NCBI RefSeq assembly: GCF_048572895.1
Contig: NZ_CP183878.1
Coordinates: 2,542,001-2,606,000 of the forward strand
Direction: 5' to 3'
Origin: Psychrobacillus sp048572895
Lineage (GTDB): Bacteria > Bacillota > Bacilli > Bacillales_A > Planococcaceae
DNA: 64,000 bases
Positions within the stretch are counted from its first letter, which is position 1, and the number at the start of each line of letters is the position of its first letter. The notes beneath the pieces are model-generated. The model was not told where the DNA came from. It was given only the letters and a program-made list of their open reading frames with translations, and searched no databases. The translations under genes and the position numbers were made by a program. Below, one piece after another: positions 61,347 to 64,000 of this stretch.

Positions 61347-64000
61347 ATGAAGAAATGGCTAGAAAAAATACAAATCTTTAAAGATAAATTTGATGTGTGG
61401 GAATCTACAAAATGGGCTAAGGGATTAAGAATATCCTCAGGTGTTTTATGGAATTTATGTTTACTTTTCATGGTAGGACTCCTGACATTAGGGGTATTCG
61501 GTGTATCTGTCGGTGCAGGCTATTTTGCTTCATTAGTAAAAGAAGAGCCACTTCGTGATAAAGAAGAAATGCGAAGTGCTGTATTAAATTATGAAGAGAC
61601 ATCAGAGGTCTATTTTGACGGAGATATATATTTAGGCAAATTACGTACTGATTTAGAAAGAACAGAAACTAAATTATCAGAGGTTTCTCCTTATGTAATT
61701 GATGCAGTACTTGCAACAGAGGACGAGTATTTTGAAGTGCATAACGGAATTGTTCCAAAAGCAATATTCCGCGGATTACTTCAGGATGTATCAAATTCTG
61801 ATACACAAACTGGAGGATCAACATTAACACAACAATTAATCAAAAACCAAGTTTTAACAAACGAAGTATCTTACGAACGAAAGGCTAAAGAGATATTATT
61901 AGCAATGCGTTTGGAACACTTTATGAACAAAGATGAAATACTAGAATCATATCTAAATATTATTCCTTATGGGAGAAATTCTAATGGAAGAAATATTGCA
62001 GGGATTGAAACCGCAGCAAATGGAATATTTAATATAAAAGCAAAAGATCTAACATTACCTCAAGCAGCCTACATTGCGGGTATTCCACAAGCTCCATTTG
62101 CCTACACACCATTTCGACAAGGCGGAGAGATTAAAGAAGGTGAAGCTCTACAGCTTGGTATTGAGCGGATGAGGACAGTTCTATTCCGTATGAATGAAAC
62201 TGGCTATATTACGGATGAAGAATACAATAATGCAGTAAGCTATGATATTACTAAAGATTTTAGAGAGCCAGAAACTCTCCCAGAAGATAAATACCCTTGG
62301 TTGACGACTGAAATTGAAAATAGAGTAAAAGAAATTTTAAGAGATAAGTTTGCGGAAGCAGACTCTATTGATCCCGCTAGATTAGATAAAGAAGAGAAAC
62401 TATATGAAAAGTATAATATTTTAGCCCAACGTTCGATTAGTACAGATGGTTATCGCATTCACACCACTATCAACAAAGATATGTATTTAGCTATGTTAAA
62501 AGTGAGAGATGAGTTCGAATATTATGGCCATACGTTCCAGAAGGAAGTAAAAGATGAGGATTCCGGAGAGATAGTTTTAAAAGACTTCCCTGTTCAAGTC
62601 GGGGGGATGCTAATAGAAAATGGTACAGGTAAAATTCTTTCCTTCTTAGGAGGAAGAGATCATAAGCTTGATAAAGTAAACTACTCTACACAAGGTATTA
62701 GACCAATAGGTTCTACGATTAAGCCACTACTAGTATATGCTCCCGCGATAGAATACGGGGTAATTGGTGCAGGTAGTCCAGTAGTCGATGTGAAGCTGGA
62801 CAATTTAAGTAGTACCACATGGGCGAAATCACCATCTAACTATACAACTGCTCAGGAATTAGGTATCATTTCTGCTCGAGAAGCATTGACAACGTCTCAA
62901 AACTTGTCCACTATCCGATTATACGATTTAATCATGGATCGTAAGCCTACTGACTTCTTAATAAAAATGGGATTTGAGAGTATTGGCGAAGCTGAGTATG
63001 CTAATCATGCACTTTCCATTGGTGGGATGACAAAAGGTGCAACACTCGAGGAAAATACAAATGCCTTTGGTACATTTGGAAATAACGGACAGTTTATTGA
63101 TGCTTATATGATAGAGAAAATTGAAGACGTAGATGGTAATCTGATTTATCAGCATGAAGTGGAAGCAGTACCGGTTTTCAGTGCCGCTACTTCCTATATT
63201 ATTACTGATATGTTAAGAGATGTACTGTCTAAAGGGACTGCAAAATTAGCAAACTCTAGATTGAAATTCCAATCTGATTTTGGTGCAAAAACAGGTACAA
63301 CGCAAAATCATAATGATTCATGGCTAGTTGGCTATAACCCAAATATTTCTTTAGGAGTTTGGTTGGGTTATGGAGATGATACACAGACATTATATTATAT
63401 GAATAATCGTTACAATCACCCAAGTGTGCGAGTCAATATGTTCTGGTCTAATATGATGAATGCAATGTATGATGTGAATCCCGAATTAGTGGATGCCTCT
63501 ACTAACTTTACAGCACCTGAAGGAGTGGTTACTAGATCGTTCTGTGGAATTTCAGGACTTGCCGTTTCAGATGCATGTTCTCAAGCTGGTTTAGTGAAGT
63601 CTGATTTATTTAACGCTACTGTTTTATTACCAACTGCAAAAGATGATAGCTTAATCTCTTCTTCCTATGTAGAGATAAATGGAAACAGATATCGTGCGCT
63701 CGATAACACGCCAGGTGAATTTGTCGTAAGTGGTGGTTATGGTGTTAACGAAGACTTTATAAAACGGATGCTCGGGAAATTTGGAGGTAATGCTTCTAAG
63801 CTATTCCCAACAAAATCCGCCTTTGGAGGAAATGTAGTTTCTGAGGAAGTATTTAATGCTGACGGAAGTCCACCTGCTACAGTCACAGCGACAATGACTA
63901 ATGGAACGATGACATGGTCTAAGTCTACTTCTGGAGATGTTGTAGGATATAGAGTGTACGAAGTCGGAAATGGACAAAGAACACTGATTTCTTCTAAGAA
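61347..64000 (+). CDS. Class A penicillin-binding protein, 3' end outside window
   Basis: Bifunctional glycosyltransferase/transpeptidase of peptidoglycan; 884 codons are visible and the frame is still open. Cytoplasmic N-terminus, one transmembrane helix (about 30-58), then the GT51 domain with ATEDEYFEVHNGI (catalytic Glu), GGSTLTQQLIKN and ILESYLNIIPYG. The transpeptidase has SxxK in STIKPLLVY, the S-x-N motif in TSQNLS and KTGTTQNHNDSW. A fibronectin type III-like domain begins near residue 835 (GTMTWSKSTSGDVVGYRVYE). GGGGGGAGAATTGA precedes the ATG. Confidence 0.93.
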   Translation, partial: MKKWLEKIQIFKDKFDVWESTKWAKGLRISSGVLWNLCLLFMVGLLTLGVFGVSVGAGYFASLVKEEPLRDKEEMRSAVLNYEETSEVYFDGDIYLGKLRTDLERTETKLSEVSPYVIDAVLATEDEYFEVHNGIVPKAIFRGLLQDVSNSDTQTGGSTLTQQLIKNQVLTNEVSYERKAKEILLAMRLEHFMNKDEILESYLNIIPYGRNSNGRNIAGIETAANGIFNIKAKDLTLPQAAYIAGIPQAPFAYTPFRQGGEIKEGEALQLGIERMRTVLFRMNETGYITDEEYNNAVSYDITKDFREPETLPEDKYPWLTTEIENRVKEILRDKFAEADSIDPARLDKEEKLYEKYNILAQRSISTDGYRIHTTINKDMYLAMLKVRDEFEYYGHTFQKEVKDEDSGEIVLKDFPVQVGGMLIENGTGKILSFLGGRDHKLDKVNYSTQGIRPIGSTIKPLLVYAPAIEYGVIGAGSPVVDVKLDNLSSTTWAKSPSNYTTAQELGIISAREALTTSQNLSTIRLYDLIMDRKPTDFLIKMGFESIGEAEYANHALSIGGMTKGATLEENTNAFGTFGNNGQFIDAYMIEKIEDVDGNLIYQHEVEAVPVFSAATSYIITDMLRDVLSKGTAKLANSRLKFQSDFGAKTGTTQNHNDSWLVGYNPNISLGVWLGYGDDTQTLYYMNNRYNHPSVRVNMFWSNMMNAMYDVNPELVDASTNFTAPEGVVTRSFCGISGLAVSDACSQAGLVKSDLFNATVLLPTAKDDSLISSSYVEINGNRYRALDNTPGEFVVSGGYGVNEDFIKRMLGKFGGNASKLFPTKSAFGGNVVSEEVFNADGSPPATVTATMTNGTMTWSKSTSGDVVGYRVYEVGNGQRTLISSK

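Overview
The window is a 64 kb stretch of low-GC Firmicute chromosome. Its backbone follows the Bacillus-type order: mutM-polA, phoR-phoP, mdh-icd-citZ, pyk-pfkA, accA-accD, dnaE, nrnA, ackA-ytxK-tpx, sppA, nadK2, thiI-iscS-ezrA, hisJ, rpsD, tyrS. An alpha/beta-type spore protein gene marks a spore former. Three things point to the Planococcaceae (Psychrobacillus or Lysinibacillus side) rather than Bacillus itself: an hflK-hflC pair beside polA, an ATP-grasp ligase of the D-aspartate-ligase type, and the style of the intergenic repeats. This placement is inferred from gene content and protein character, not from a search.

1-17 kb: DNA repair and replication (mutM, polA), the HflK/HflC membrane pair, a phoP-phoR-(peptidoglycan bridge ligase) operon, and the TCA block citZ-icd-mdh. 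citZ has a strong sigma-A promoter with an adjacent cre-like site. Four copies (A-D) of a composite repeat of about 0.5-0.8 kb lie between these genes, all in the same orientation. Their 5' half folds into nested helices whose arms differ in sequence between copies yet stay complementary. I regard this as the most interesting signal in the window.

17-31 kb: glycolysis (pyk, pfkA), a GntR regulator with a perfect palindromic operator in front of accD-accA, dnaE, nrnA, and small or regulatory membrane and CBS proteins. 31-41 kb: paired fluoride channels, alanine dehydrogenase, a universal stress protein preceded by a 12-codon leader ORF, ackA with an unusual terminator that contains its ribosome binding site, ytxK, tpx, sppA and nadK2.

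41-50 kb: MbcS-like acyl-CoA synthetase, a spore protein with a sigma-G-like promoter, an odd array of 21-bp periodicity, the tRNA thiolation pair iscS-thiI, ezrA, hisJ and fRMsr. 50-53 kb is a small accessory patch: a broken acetyltransferase, a TPR protein, an isochorismatase-like hydrolase, a P-loop kinase, an orphan SUKH (SMI1/KNR4) protein and a GNAT. 53-64 kb: methionine gamma-lyase under a perfect cre site, the diguanylate cyclase dgcP, rpsD with a structured leader, a methyltransferase whose natural start codon appears to be ATA, a 53-residue small protein, tyrS with a tyrosine T-box, and a divergent class A penicillin-binding protein that runs off the end of the window.

No prophage, insertion sequence with transposase, CRISPR array, rRNA or tRNA gene was seen.
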